Shown here in pieces: positions 25,744 to 34,192 of a stretch of DNA of 64,000 bases. The DNA comes from Streptomyces sp. NBC_00289 (lineage in GTDB: Bacteria > Actinomycetota > Actinomycetes > Streptomycetales > Streptomycetaceae), in assembly GCF_041435115.1 (NCBI RefSeq), contig NZ_CP108046.1, forward strand, positions 2,232,001 to 2,296,000. Direction: 5' to 3'. Both the position numbers and the translations under genes were made by a program. Every line of letters starts with the position of its first letter. The stretch's first letter is position 1. A model generated the notes under the pieces. The model had not been told where the DNA came from. It ran no database searches and saw only the letters and a list, made by a program, of their open reading frames with translations.

Positions 25744-27548
25744 GCGGGTTCTCCTTCGTCGTGTACGGCGGGCGCGCCACCCTTGTGGGCGGACACCCAG
25801 AAGCGGATGCTCTCGACGAGCACGACCAGGGCGACGGCCACGGCGAGAACCGTGAGCGAGACCTTGAACTGCGCGGCGGTGAGCGCCGCGGCCAGGACGG
25901 TGACGACCAGCGTCCGTCCTTCGTGCCCCCCGATGGAACGCACCAGCCAGGCCGGGGGCGCTCCGGCGTTGCCGCGGATGCGGTACACCGTGTCGTAGTG
26001 ATGGTAGGCGACAGCCGCCACCAGCCCGAAAGCCGCAGGAAGCGCCCCGTTCACGTCCGCGTCCGCCGCCAGTACCAGGACCGTGCCGTACTCGGCCGCC
26101 CGGAACAGCGGGGGGATCAGCCAGTCGAGGGCGCCCTTGAGAGGCTGGGACAGGGCCAGGCCGGAGGTGGCGGTGTAGATCACGGCACCCCCGACGGCCG
26201 CCCAGGGGTCGCCGGAGAACACCGCGGTGGCGAGGACCACGACGCCGATCGCGGCCACCAGCAGCGGGGAGCCGGGGTAGAAGCGGGTGTTGGGGCTGCG
26301 CCACTTCGCGACGAACTGTGCCAGCGGCCCGTTGTCCGCGAGGTCCGCCAGCGCCCGCGCCGCCCGGTCCGTTCGGGTGGCCCTGCGGGTCAGCGAGCGC
26401 AGGACGCGGCCGGCCGTGGTGTAGGTCGCGGCGAAGGCGCAGCCGACGAGCAGCACGTAGAAGGTGATGCGCGGGGTCGTGACCGCGGTGAGGACGGCGA
26501 TCATCGCCCAGCGTTCGCCGATCGGCAGGACGATCATGCGGCGCAGCCAGACCGTCCAGCCGACGCTGTCGAGCTTGTCGGAGAGCGCGGCGGTGGGGCT
26601 GGTGTTGGCGGTGGCGTCGTGGTTGGCCTCGTTGAAGGAGAAGTCCACGACGTGCCGGCAGGTCTGGAGGATCATCGCGCCGAGCGCGAGGGCCCACACG
26701 TCGTCGCCGCCCCGGGCCGCGCCCAGCGCGAGACCCGCGTAGTAGGCGTACTCCTTGGCCCGGTCGAAGGTGGCGTCCAGCCAGGCGCCGAGCGTGGAGT
26801 ACTGCAGGGAGTAGCGGGCGAGCTGTCCGTCGGTGCAGTCCAGTACGAAGGAGGCGATCAGCAGGACGCCGGCGGCGACGAAGCCGGCGCGGGTGCCGGT
26901 GGCCGCGCAGCCGGCCGCGATCAGCGCGGTGAGCAGCGAGGCGGTGGTGACCTGGTTGGGGGTCAGTCCGCGGCGCGCGCACCAGCGGGCGATGTAGCGG
27001 GAGTACGGGCTGATGCAGTAGGTGGTGAAGAAGCCGTCGCGGGCCTTCACCGCCGACTTGAGGCGTACGGCCTCGTCGTCGACGTCGGCCACGGCCTGCC
27101 GTGCCTCGTTGCGGGCCTGCGGGTCGACGGGCACCGCGGCGACCAGGCTGCCCAGCTCGGGACGGTGGACGTCGGCGCCGTCGGCCTCGAGGGCGGTGAC
27201 TATGCGGTCGGCGAGGCTGTCGACGGCCAGGGCCGTGCCGCCGCCCGCGGAGTTCTCCCGGGCCACCGCGCGGGTCAGCTCCCGCCTGCCCTCCGGCCGG
27301 GCCGTCACCGCTCCCGGCACCGCGGCGAGCGGGAACCGGGGGTCGGTGAGGCCGAGGCGCAGCGCGTGCAGGTGGCCGACGAAGCGGGCGTCGACGACGG
27401 CGACCCGCCGGTCGGCCGGCACCTGGGCGAGCAGTGTCTCGGCGTCGGCGGGGTCGGCGGCGACCCGTACGTCGAAGCCGAGGGACCGCAGATCACCCTC
27501 GATCGACGATCCGGGGACCGGCTGACCGGTGAGGATGGCGGTCGACAA
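25740..27548 (-). CDS. DUF5941-like protein fused to a CDP-alcohol phosphatidyltransferase
   Basis: The 602 aa protein has an N-terminal soluble half (about 1-165) of unknown function, which I recall as DUF5941. The C-terminal membrane half carries a complete CDP-alcohol phosphotransferase motif: DCTDGQLAR...GAWLDATFD with Asp237, Asp240, Asp258 and Asp262. About eight hydrophobic spans follow. The start is TTG at 27548, with GGGAG nine bases upstream. It is the first gene of the operon and supplies the canonical transferase that the smaller paralogue lacks. The TTG start is uncommon but is the best supported. Confidence 0.85.
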   Translation of the reverse strand: MSTAILTGQPVPGSSIEGDLRSLGFDVRVAADPADAETLLAQVPADRRVAVVDARFVGHLHALRLGLTDPRFPLAAVPGAVTARPEGRRELTRAVARENSAGGGTALAVDSLADRIVTALEADGADVHRPELGSLVAAVPVDPQARNEARQAVADVDDEAVRLKSAVKARDGFFTTYCISPYSRYIARWCARRGLTPNQVTTASLLTALIAAGCAATGTRAGFVAAGVLLIASFVLDCTDGQLARYSLQYSTLGAWLDATFDRAKEYAYYAGLALGAARGGDDVWALALGAMILQTCRHVVDFSFNEANHDATANTSPTAALSDKLDSVGWTVWLRRMIVLPIGERWAMIAVLTAVTTPRITFYVLLVGCAFAATYTTAGRVLRSLTRRATRTDRAARALADLADNGPLAQFVAKWRSPNTRFYPGSPLLVAAIGVVVLATAVFSGDPWAAVGGAVIYTATSGLALSQPLKGALDWLIPPLFRAAEYGTVLVLAADADVNGALPAAFGLVAAVAYHHYDTVYRIRGNAGAPPAWLVRSIGGHEGRTLVVTVLAAALTAAQFKVSLTVLAVAVALVVLVESIRFWVSAHKGGAPAVHDEGEPA

Positions 27549-27824
27549 CCGAACTCACTCCCTGGTGCCGACGCCTGGCGCCGGTCGTCTGCGTGGTGGG
27601 GCGCCCCTTGCCGGTGGCACCCGGGCGGCATGTCGGCAGAGGCTATCGGATGCCCGGAAGTCCGCGTTCACCGCCTGTTCAGCGGTCCGATCAACGTGGT
27701 TCGTCCAAGCCTTTGCCGCGATCATCATCGGGGATCGGGGGCCCGGCTCACAAACCGCGCTCCCAAGCCCGGGCATCCGGGACATTGCGCCGGGTCGCGC
27801 CGCCTCGGCATAGGGTGGGCGACC
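27549..27824. other. Divergent promoter region between the surface-polymer operon and galE
   Basis: No gene is supported in these 276 bases. On the plus strand TAGGGT at 27811-27816 sits eight bases before the galE ATG, which would fit a leaderless transcript. On the minus strand no clear promoter pair was chosen for the DUF5941 gene. Confidence 0.5.
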
Positions 27825-28826
27825 ATGACATGGCTGATCACCGGCGGTGCCGGATACATCGGGGCCCATGTGGCGCGCGCCATGGCCGACGCCGGTGAGC
27901 GCGTTCTCGCCCTGGACGACCTGTCGGCCGGGGTCCCCGCACGGCTCCCCGCACACGTGCCGCTCGTCCACGGCTCCTCGCTCGACGGCGACCTGCTGAA
28001 GCGGGTCCTGGCCGAGCACGGGGTGACCGGAGTGGTGCACCTCGCGGCGCGCAAGCAGGTCGCCGAGTCCGTCGCGCAGCCGACGCGCTACTACCGGGAG
28101 AACGTGGGCGGGCTCGCCACGCTCCTCGAGGCGGTCGCCGAGGCCGGCGTGGAGCGGTTCGTGTTCTCCTCGTCGGCGGCCGTCTACGGCAACCCCGACG
28201 TGGATCTCATCACGGAGGACACCCGCTGCGCGCCGGTGAACCCGTACGGCGAGACCAAGCTGGCCGGGGAGTGGCTGGTGCGGGCGGCGGGCCGGGCGCA
28301 CGGGATCTCCACCGTGTGCCTGCGCTACTTCAACGTGGCCGGTGCGGCCGCGCCGGAACTGGCCGACACCGGTGTCTTCAACATCGTCCCGATGGTCTTC
28401 GACCGGCTCACCCGCGACGAGGCACCGCGGATCTTCGGCGACGACTACCCGACCCCGGACGGCACGTGCGTGCGGGACTACATCCACGTCGCCGACCTGG
28501 CCGAGGCGCACCTCGCGGCGGCCCGGAGGCTGGCCGGCGGGGAGGTCCGGGGCGATCTGACGGTGAACATCGGCCGCGGGGAGGGCGTCTCGGTCCGCGA
28601 ACTGGTCACCCTCATCGGCGAGGTCACCGGCGACCGGCGACCGGCCCTCGTCGAGGCGCGCCGCCCCGGGGACGCGCCCCGCGCGGTCGCCTCGGCCGCC
28701 CGGGCCGCCGCGGAGCTCGGCTGGAGCGCCCGGCGTACGGTGCCCGAGATGGTCGATTCGGCGTGGCGGGGCTGGCAGTCGCACCACGGCGCCCGAGCCG
28801 GCGCGTCCCGTCCGCGGCCGCTCTGA
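27825..28826 (+). CDS. galE: UDP-glucose/NDP-sugar 4-epimerase
   Basis: The 333 aa short-chain dehydrogenase has the NAD-binding GGAGYIG at residues 7-13 and the catalytic set Ser117 (FSSSAAVYG), Tyr141 and Lys145 (YGETK). GalE epimerises UDP-glucose and UDP-galactose. Divergent to the glycan/polyol operon, it may supply the sugar donor for its GT2 enzyme. The start is ATG 27825. A -10-like TAGGGT eight bases upstream suggests leaderless expression, although GGGTGGG could also serve as a weak ribosome-binding site. Confidence 0.93.
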   Translation: MTWLITGGAGYIGAHVARAMADAGERVLALDDLSAGVPARLPAHVPLVHGSSLDGDLLKRVLAEHGVTGVVHLAARKQVAESVAQPTRYYRENVGGLATLLEAVAEAGVERFVFSSSAAVYGNPDVDLITEDTRCAPVNPYGETKLAGEWLVRAAGRAHGISTVCLRYFNVAGAAAPELADTGVFNIVPMVFDRLTRDEAPRIFGDDYPTPDGTCVRDYIHVADLAEAHLAAARRLAGGEVRGDLTVNIGRGEGVSVRELVTLIGEVTGDRRPALVEARRPGDAPRAVASAARAAAELGWSARRTVPEMVDSAWRGWQSHHGARAGASRPRPL

Positions 28827-28855
28827 CCTGGTCCATCGTTTTCGCAGGTCAGAGC
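28820..28855 (+). terminator. Hairpin overlapping the galE stop
   Basis: An 11 bp perfect inverted repeat (GCTCTGACCTG with CAGGTCAGAGC) encloses a 14-base loop that contains TTTT. The left arm includes the galE stop codon. Likely transcription terminator. Confidence 0.75.
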
Positions 28856-28942
28856 ACATGACAACGGTGTTCAGTGCCGCGTTGCCGGATACCCCCCGCC
28901 CGTAGTTCACTGATCCCGAGCGGAACACAGGAGGCGGCTTTC

Positions 28943-29881
28943 ATGGGGTCTGGGCACGATCACGGGCACGCGCACGGCCCGCCGGCCGGCGGTACGGCGA
29001 CCACGGCGTACCGCGGCCGGCTGCGGGTCGCGCTGTCGATCACGCTCGGGGTCATGGTCGTCGAGATCGTCGGCGGTGTGGTCGCCGACTCGCTCGCCCT
29101 CGTCGCGGACGCGGCGCACATGGCGACCGACGCGCTGGGTCTCGGCATGGCCCTGATCGCGATCCACTTCGCGAACCGCCCGCCGACCGGGAACCGCACC
29201 TTCGGGTACGCCCGCGCCGAGATCCTCGCCGCCCTCGCCAACTGTCTGCTGCTGCTCGGGGTCGGCGGCTACGTCCTGTACGAGGCGGTCCAGCGGTTCG
29301 TGACGCCCGCCGACACCGAGGGCGGGCTGATGATCGTGTTCGGCCTGATCGGTCTGGTCGCGAACATGGTGTCGCTGTCGCTGCTGATGCGCGGACAGAA
29401 GGACAGTCTGAACGTGCGCGGCGCGTTCCTGGAGGTGGCGGCGGACGCGCTGGGCTCGGTCGCGGTGCTGATCTCGGCGACGGTGATCCTCACCACCGGC
29501 TGGCAGGCCGCCGACCCGATCGCCTCCCTGGTCATCGGTCTGATGATCGTGCCGCGCACCTGGAAGCTGCTGCGCGAGACCCTGGACGTACTGCTGGAGG
29601 CGGCCCCCCGGGACGTCGACATGGCCCAGGTGCGGTCCCACATCCTCGCCCTGGACGGCGTCGAGGACGTCCACGACCTGCACGCCTGGACCATCACCTC
29701 CGGCATGCCGGTCCTCTCGGCCCATGTGGTGGTTCGCTCGGACGTGTTGAGTGCGATCGGCCACGAGAAGATGCTGCACGAGCTCCAGGGCTGCCTGGGC
29801 GACCACTTCGACGTGGAGCACTGCACCTTCCAGCTGGAACCGGGCGGCCATGCGGAACACGAGGCGCGCCTGTGCCATTGA
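28943..29881 (+). CDS. Cation diffusion facilitator (zinc/cobalt efflux type)
   Basis: The 312 aa protein begins with a His-rich segment (MGSGHDHGHAHG), followed by six predicted spans and a C-terminal cytoplasmic domain. Metal-site motifs are ADAAHMATD (HxxxD, second span) and EVAADALGS (fifth span), as in CzcD-type Zn/Co/Cd:H+ antiporters. The start is ATG 28943, with AGGAGG upstream. It follows galE in the same direction, but the hairpin between them suggests separate transcription. No metal regulator is adjacent. Confidence 0.93.
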   Translation: MGSGHDHGHAHGPPAGGTATTAYRGRLRVALSITLGVMVVEIVGGVVADSLALVADAAHMATDALGLGMALIAIHFANRPPTGNRTFGYARAEILAALANCLLLLGVGGYVLYEAVQRFVTPADTEGGLMIVFGLIGLVANMVSLSLLMRGQKDSLNVRGAFLEVAADALGSVAVLISATVILTTGWQAADPIASLVIGLMIVPRTWKLLRETLDVLLEAAPRDVDMAQVRSHILALDGVEDVHDLHAWTITSGMPVLSAHVVVRSDVLSAIGHEKMLHELQGCLGDHFDVEHCTFQLEPGGHAEHEARLCH

Positions 29882-30121
29882 GGCAGGTGGGGCGCCCGGG
29901 AGCCGGAATGCAGCCGTCCGGCGTGCGCCCGCGTCCTTGAGCCCACAGCCCCGCCCAGGACGGTTCCCCGTCCGCCCCGCAGGGCACGATCACCTACCGG
30001 ATGCCTACTCCGGGTGTCCGGCCGGTGACGCGCGCGGGACATGCGGGCGGGCCGCGAAGTGCCGGGAGTGCCGGATTCGTACGGCAGACTTGGGGCGCGA
30101 AGACCGATGCGAAGGATGGGT

Positions 30122-30715
30122 ATGCCGATCACACCTGCCACCGCGACGCACAGTTCGTCGAACGGCACCGTGGACGCGATTTTGCTGGAACTGGTCGACG
30201 AGAACGGTGTGACCGTCGGCACCGCCGAGAAGCTCGCCGCCCACCAGCCGCCGGGGCAGCTGCACCGCGCCTTCTCCGTGTTCCTCTTCGACGAGCGCGG
30301 CCGGCTGCTGCTCCAGCAGCGGGCGCTGGGCAAGTACCACTCCCCCGGTGTGTGGTCCAACACCTGCTGCGGCCACCCCTACCCCGGCGAGGCGCCCTTC
30401 GCGGCCGCGGCCCGGCGGACGTACGAGGAACTGGGTGTCTCCCCGTCGCTGCTCGCGGAGGCGGGCACGGTCCGCTACAACCACCCGGACCCGGCCTCGG
30501 GTCTGGTCGAGCAGGAGTACAACCACCTCTACGTCGGACTCGTGCAGTCGCCGCCGCGGCCGGACGCGGAGGAGGTCGGCGCCACGGCGTTCGTGACCCC
30601 CGCCGAGCTCGCGGAACGGCACGTGAAGGACACCTTCTCCGCGTGGTTCATGACGGTCCTGGACGCGGCCCGTCCCGCGGTCCGCGAGCTGACGGGCCCG
30701 TCGGCGGGCTGGTGA
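30122..30715 (+). CDS. idi: Isopentenyl-diphosphate delta-isomerase, type 1
   Basis: The 197 aa Nudix-fold enzyme interconverts IPP and DMAPP. Its catalytic Cys is in SNTCCGHP (Cys82/83). The Nudix-like AARRTYEELG and the metal/acid region EQEYNHLYVG are present. ATG 30122 is chosen because GAAGGA lies just upstream, while the longer frame adds an unconserved Arg-rich stretch. It complements the MEP genes of the hopanoid cluster 10 kb away. Its stop is three bases from the convergent ATPase gene. Confidence 0.95.
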   Translation: MPITPATATHSSSNGTVDAILLELVDENGVTVGTAEKLAAHQPPGQLHRAFSVFLFDERGRLLLQQRALGKYHSPGVWSNTCCGHPYPGEAPFAAAARRTYEELGVSPSLLAEAGTVRYNHPDPASGLVEQEYNHLYVGLVQSPPRPDAEEVGATAFVTPAELAERHVKDTFSAWFMTVLDAARPAVRELTGPSAGW

Positions 30716-30718
30716 ACG

Positions 30719-31228
30719 CTAAGGGACCCGCGCGGAGGTGAGCGGCAGGGCGGCCCAGATCACCTTGCCGCCGCTCGAGGTGTGTTCCACGTCGCACACC
30801 CCGCCCGCCTCCCGGGTGATCTCGCGCACCAGGAGCAGACCGCGGCCACCGGTCCGGCCGTGGTCGGCCTCCAGGGCGGTGGGGCGGTAGGGGTGGTTGT
30901 CCTCCACGGACACCCGCACCCACTCGGCGCCGACGGCGATCTCCACGGCGAGCATCGGCGACAGCAGCGCCGCGTGCCGGACGGCGTTCGTGACCAGCTC
31001 CGAGACGATCAGCAGGATTCCCTGCGCCAGGTCCTCCGAGACCGGCACGCCCTGCCGGTGCAGCAGGTCCCGGACGGCGTGCCGGGCCTGCGGCACCGAG
31101 GCGTCGACGGCGGAGGCGGTGAACCGCCACACACCCTCGTACGGGAGAGGATCAGGCGGCGTCGGCCCGGAGAGCTCGGCTTCGCCGCCTGCTGGGCGTG
31201 GGGCGGGCCCGCGCCCATGATCGTCCAT
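30719..31228 (-). CDS. GHKL ATPase-domain protein, anti-sigma-factor-like
   Basis: The 169 aa protein is almost entirely an RsbW/SpoIIAB-type histidine kinase-like ATPase. It has the N-box SELVTNAVRHA (76-86), a divergent Asp in VEDNHP, and the glycine-rich GRTGGRGLLLVREI. Streptomyces encode dozens of such small ATP-binding regulators, usually acting on sigma factors or anti-anti-sigma proteins. No cognate partner gene is adjacent. ATG 31228 is preferred; an upstream GTG at 31294 would add 22 residues. Confidence 0.85.
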   Translation of the reverse strand: MDDHGRGPAPRPAGGEAELSGPTPPDPLPYEGVWRFTASAVDASVPQARHAVRDLLHRQGVPVSEDLAQGILLIVSELVTNAVRHAALLSPMLAVEIAVGAEWVRVSVEDNHPYRPTALEADHGRTGGRGLLLVREITREAGGVCDVEHTSSGGKVIWAALPLTSARVP

Positions 31229-31403
31229 TGTCCGTTCGCCACCCTTGCGCTCGATTGTCACCACACGTCGAGTGTTGGTAACGACCAGCTCCACTCCGGA
31301 TGACTGAACAGAAGTCAGCGCCTATCGCACGCTTTTGACCGTCGGCTTGCGAAGTGGTCGACTTTGGGACCGCTCCTGTCCCGTCCTGTACCGATTTGGC
31401 GAA

Positions 31404-32108
31404 CTATTCGGGTTGTACGGGTTTGGTGACGCCCTGATCGACCGCCGTTCCCCGCCCCGGTGTGCCGCCCTGATCGACCTCGGCCGCCCCACCCCGCGGG
31501 ACGCCCTGTCCGGGCGCCGCTCCCGTGCCCTCGTCCGTGGCCAGGCGGTCGGTGACCATCCCGACGATGCGCCGGCCGCCGAACCCGGTCGCGATCAGGC
31601 CGAGCCCGTCGAAGAGCAGGGCGAGGGAGAAGAAGGTGCCGATGACGTACTGGCTGCTGCTCGGCCAGTCCGCCAGCACCAGGATGCCGAGCAGGAGGTC
31701 GAAGGCGCCCAGCAGGAGGGTCCAGCCGAACTGGGGGCCGCGCACCACCAGGCTGCCGACCAGGCGGAACAGGCCGGCGGTGAGGAACAGCAGGGCGGCG
31801 AACATGGTCAGCGTCTCGGCGGCCGCGTCGGGCCTGCTGATCACCACCACGCCCGCGGCGATGTTCAGGGCCGCGACGATGACGCCCAGCCAGAAGAAGT
31901 TGCTGCCCCGGGCCTGGACGGCGTGCAGCAGTCCGACGGCGCCGCCGATCAGCAGCAGCCAGCCGAACAGGAGCATGGAGGTCAGCGTCGCGACCCCGGT
32001 GTAGACGAGTCCCACCAGACCGGCCACGACCAGGATGACTCCGAGGGCCGCGAGCCGGCCGAAGTCGCGCCGCAGTTTCGCCGTCTCACCCTCGGGCTTG
32101 GTGGACAT
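31404..32108 (-). CDS. HdeD/DUF308-family membrane protein
   Basis: The 234 aa protein has six hydrophobic spans arranged as three pairs (residues about 18-180), characteristic of HdeD acid-resistance membrane proteins. It has a polar tail rich in Gly, Pro and Asp (about 190-234) that may be cytoplasmic. Function is general stress-related by family only. It is transcribed divergently from the enoyl-CoA hydratase gene, with a 122-base shared upstream region. Confidence 0.85.
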   Translation of the reverse strand: MSTKPEGETAKLRRDFGRLAALGVILVVAGLVGLVYTGVATLTSMLLFGWLLLIGGAVGLLHAVQARGSNFFWLGVIVAALNIAAGVVVISRPDAAAETLTMFAALLFLTAGLFRLVGSLVVRGPQFGWTLLLGAFDLLLGILVLADWPSSSQYVIGTFFSLALLFDGLGLIATGFGGRRIVGMVTDRLATDEGTGAAPGQGVPRGGAAEVDQGGTPGRGTAVDQGVTKPVQPE

Positions 32109-32230
32109 CAGCGCCTCCTCACTGTCGGACCGGCCCCGCGTTCGCGCTCCTAGTCCCCTCTGCCCGCTGTTCCGTAACTCTCACCGGCCGCTTCTTGATC
32201 GGCCGCCGGGCGGGTGGAAGCATCCGGCGC

Positions 32231-33001
32231 ATGGAGCCCCAGCTGCTGCACGGCGTCACCGACTCGGTGGCCACCGTCGTCGTCCACCATCCGGCCAAGC
32301 GCAACGCCATGACGGCCGCGATGTGGCGGGCGCTGCCGCCGCTGCTCGACACGCTGGCGGCCGATCCGGACGTACGGGCCCTGGTGCTGACCGGCGAGGG
32401 CGGCACGTTCTGCGCCGGAGCCGACATCTCCACGCTGCGGGGGTCGCCGCAGGAGGCGCAGCGGCTGGCCGTGCAGGCGGAGGAGGCGCTCGCCGCGTTC
32501 CCGAAGCCGACGCTGGCGGCGATCCGGGGGCACTGCGTGGGCGGCGGGTCCCAGCTCGCTGCGGCCTGCGATCTGCGGTTCGCGGAGGAGGGCGCGCTGT
32601 TCGGGGTGACGCCGGCCAAGCTCGGCATCGTCTATCCGGCGTCCTCGACCCGTCGGCTGGTGTCACTGGTGGGGCCGGCCGCCGCGAAGTACCTGCTCTT
32701 CTCGGGCGAGTTGATCGACTCGGCGCGCGCCCTCGCGACGGGCCTGGTGGACGAGGTGCTGCCGGCCGGCGGGCTCGCGCCCCGGGTCGCCGGGTTCACC
32801 CGCGTCCTGGTCTCCCGTTCGCAGCTGACCCAGGCCGCGGCGAAGGAGTTCGCGAACGGGCGCACCGACCGCGACACGTACTGGGCCGGCCAGGCCGGCG
32901 GCAGCGAGGACACCGCGGAGGGCGTCGGCGCCTTCCTGGAGCGCAGGCAGCCCCGGTTCACCTGGACGGTTACCGACCAGTCGGTATCCTACGAGCCATG
33001 A
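32231..33001 (+). CDS. Enoyl-CoA hydratase/isomerase family protein
   Basis: The 256 aa crotonase-fold protein has the oxyanion-hole segments GTFCAGADISTLRG and GHCVGGGSQLAAACDLRFA. Whether both catalytic Glu residues are present is unclear (the second region reads TPAKLGIVYPASST), so it could be an isomerase or another CoA-ester lyase. Its stop overlaps the next ATG (ATGA). The last codons contain a TetR-type palindrome that may control the next gene. Start ATG 32231. Confidence 0.9.
   Translation: MEPQLLHGVTDSVATVVVHHPAKRNAMTAAMWRALPPLLDTLAADPDVRALVLTGEGGTFCAGADISTLRGSPQEAQRLAVQAEEALAAFPKPTLAAIRGHCVGGGSQLAAACDLRFAEEGALFGVTPAKLGIVYPASSTRRLVSLVGPAAAKYLLFSGELIDSARALATGLVDEVLPAGGLAPRVAGFTRVLVSRSQLTQAAAKEFANGRTDRDTYWAGQAGGSEDTAEGVGAFLERRQPRFTWTVTDQSVSYEP
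32971..32986. promoter_or_regulatory. TetR-type palindrome inside the hydratase gene end
   Basis: TACCGAC-CA-GTCGGTA is a 16 bp element with 7 bp perfect arms, ending 11 bases before the next gene's ATG. This symmetry is typical of TetR-family operators. It encodes the last residues of the hydratase in frame (VTDQSVSYEP). Regulator unknown. Confidence 0.6.
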
Positions 33002-33867
33002 CTACCGCCGCTCTCGAGCCGCGTGCCGGCCGCCGCTGCCACAACGCGCTCAACTCGCTGCACGCCACCCACTACTTCGCCCCCGAACTGGGTGCGGAAC
33101 TCGGCGCCCTCGGGGTCACCAGTCCCCGTGCCGTCAACTTCGCCGTGCGGGCGGCCGCCCTCGGGCCGGTCGGCCCCGGGGTGGTGACCGCCACCTTCTA
33201 CAACTACAAGTACGAACTCGTGGCCCGGCACGTCCCCGCGGTGTGGGAGACGGCCGCCCCCGCACAGGTGCTGGCGGCACGCGCGCGGGCCGTCGACGCC
33301 TCGCTGCGCCGCCTGCTGGGCGCGGAGGCGGTGGCCTGCCCGGAGATGGCGGAAGCCGCGGGCCTCGCGCTGCGCGCCGCCGAGGCGTGCTCGCGCGGCG
33401 GCCGCCCGCTGTACGCCGCCCACGCCGACCTGCCGGTCCCCGAAGAGCCGCACCTCGCCTACTGGCACGCCACCACGCTGCTGCGCGAGCACCGCGGCGA
33501 CGGGCACCTGGCCGCCCTGATCGCGGCGGGCCTGGACGGCCTGGAAGCCGTGGTGACCCACACCGCGACCGGCAAGGGCATGACACCGAAGTGGGTGTTC
33601 GGGACCCGCGGCTGGAGTCAGCAGGACTGGGACGCGGCGACCGGACGGCTGCGCGAGCGCGGGCTGCTCGACGGGCAGGGCGAGCTCACGGAGCGGGGTG
33701 TCGCGCTGCGCGAGGAGGTCGAGCACCGCACGGACCTGCTGGACCGGGCGCCGTACGAGCACCTGGGGGCGGCGGGCGTGGCCCGGCTGACGGAGCTCGC
33801 CAGGGTGTTCGCGGGCGCCGCGCTCGCCGCCGGCGCCTTCCCCGCGGACCTGGTCGGCAAGCGCTGA
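32998..33867 (+). CDS. SCO6745-like family protein, helix-turn-helix-like
   Basis: The 289 aa protein belongs to a family seen widely in actinobacteria and named after S. coelicolor SCO6745 in automated annotation (recalled). It has an N-terminal HALNSLHATHYFAPELGAEL segment and a C-terminal winged-helix-like region (WDAATGRLRERGLLDGQGELTERG). The function is unknown. A role in sensing or small-molecule binding is possible. It is coupled to the upstream hydratase by ATGA overlap and may be controlled through the palindrome there. Confidence 0.8.
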   Translation: MTTAALEPRAGRRCHNALNSLHATHYFAPELGAELGALGVTSPRAVNFAVRAAALGPVGPGVVTATFYNYKYELVARHVPAVWETAAPAQVLAARARAVDASLRRLLGAEAVACPEMAEAAGLALRAAEACSRGGRPLYAAHADLPVPEEPHLAYWHATTLLREHRGDGHLAALIAAGLDGLEAVVTHTATGKGMTPKWVFGTRGWSQQDWDAATGRLRERGLLDGQGELTERGVALREEVEHRTDLLDRAPYEHLGAAGVARLTELARVFAGAALAAGAFPADLVGKR

Positions 33868-33921
33868 CCGGCTGATTCACCGTGCCGATGCATGGCGCGC
33901 CGTCGCCGAGGTACCCGTGAG

Positions 33922-33946
33922 TCTCCCGGCCGTGGTGGCCGGGAGA
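33922..33946 (+). promoter_or_regulatory. 10 bp perfect stem-loop in a short leader
   Basis: TCTCCCGGCC-GTGGT-GGCCGGGAGA forms a strong hairpin that ends immediately before the ribosome-binding site (AAAGGGGAAG) of the 43 aa ORF. It could terminate the upstream gene or shape translation of the small ORF. Confidence 0.6.
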
Positions 33947-33961
33947 GGAAAGGGGAAGTTC

Positions 33962-34093
33962 GTGTTCCGTGCCATTGCTGACGTCTTCCGGCAGATCGGC
34001 GGCGCCGTCGCCACCGTCGTGACCCTGCCCTTCAGGGCCCTGGCCCGCCTGTTCGGCGGCGCCTCGGGCTCCGCCCGGGGACGCCGGGCCTGA
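33962..34093 (+). CDS. 43 aa LPF-motif small protein
   Basis: A GTG-initiated ORF with AAAGGGG upstream encodes 43 aa: an N-terminal amphipathic stretch (VFRAIADVFRQIGGAVATVV), then LPFRALARLFGGAS and a basic tail. Similar short proteins with an LPFRALxRLFGGAS core are widespread in Streptomyces (recalled). Function is unknown. Size and amphipathic character suggest membrane-surface association. It lies between the SCO6745-like gene and tex and is preceded by the hairpin. Confidence 0.7.
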   Translation: MFRAIADVFRQIGGAVATVVTLPFRALARLFGGASGSARGRRA

Positions 34094-34192
34094 TTCCGCC
34101 TTCACGCCCCGCCGGGGCGGCGCCCTGATCCCCGGCTGTCGGTGTCACCTGCCACAATTGCCGCGCAACCTCTGTGAGAAGGCGGTACGGGC

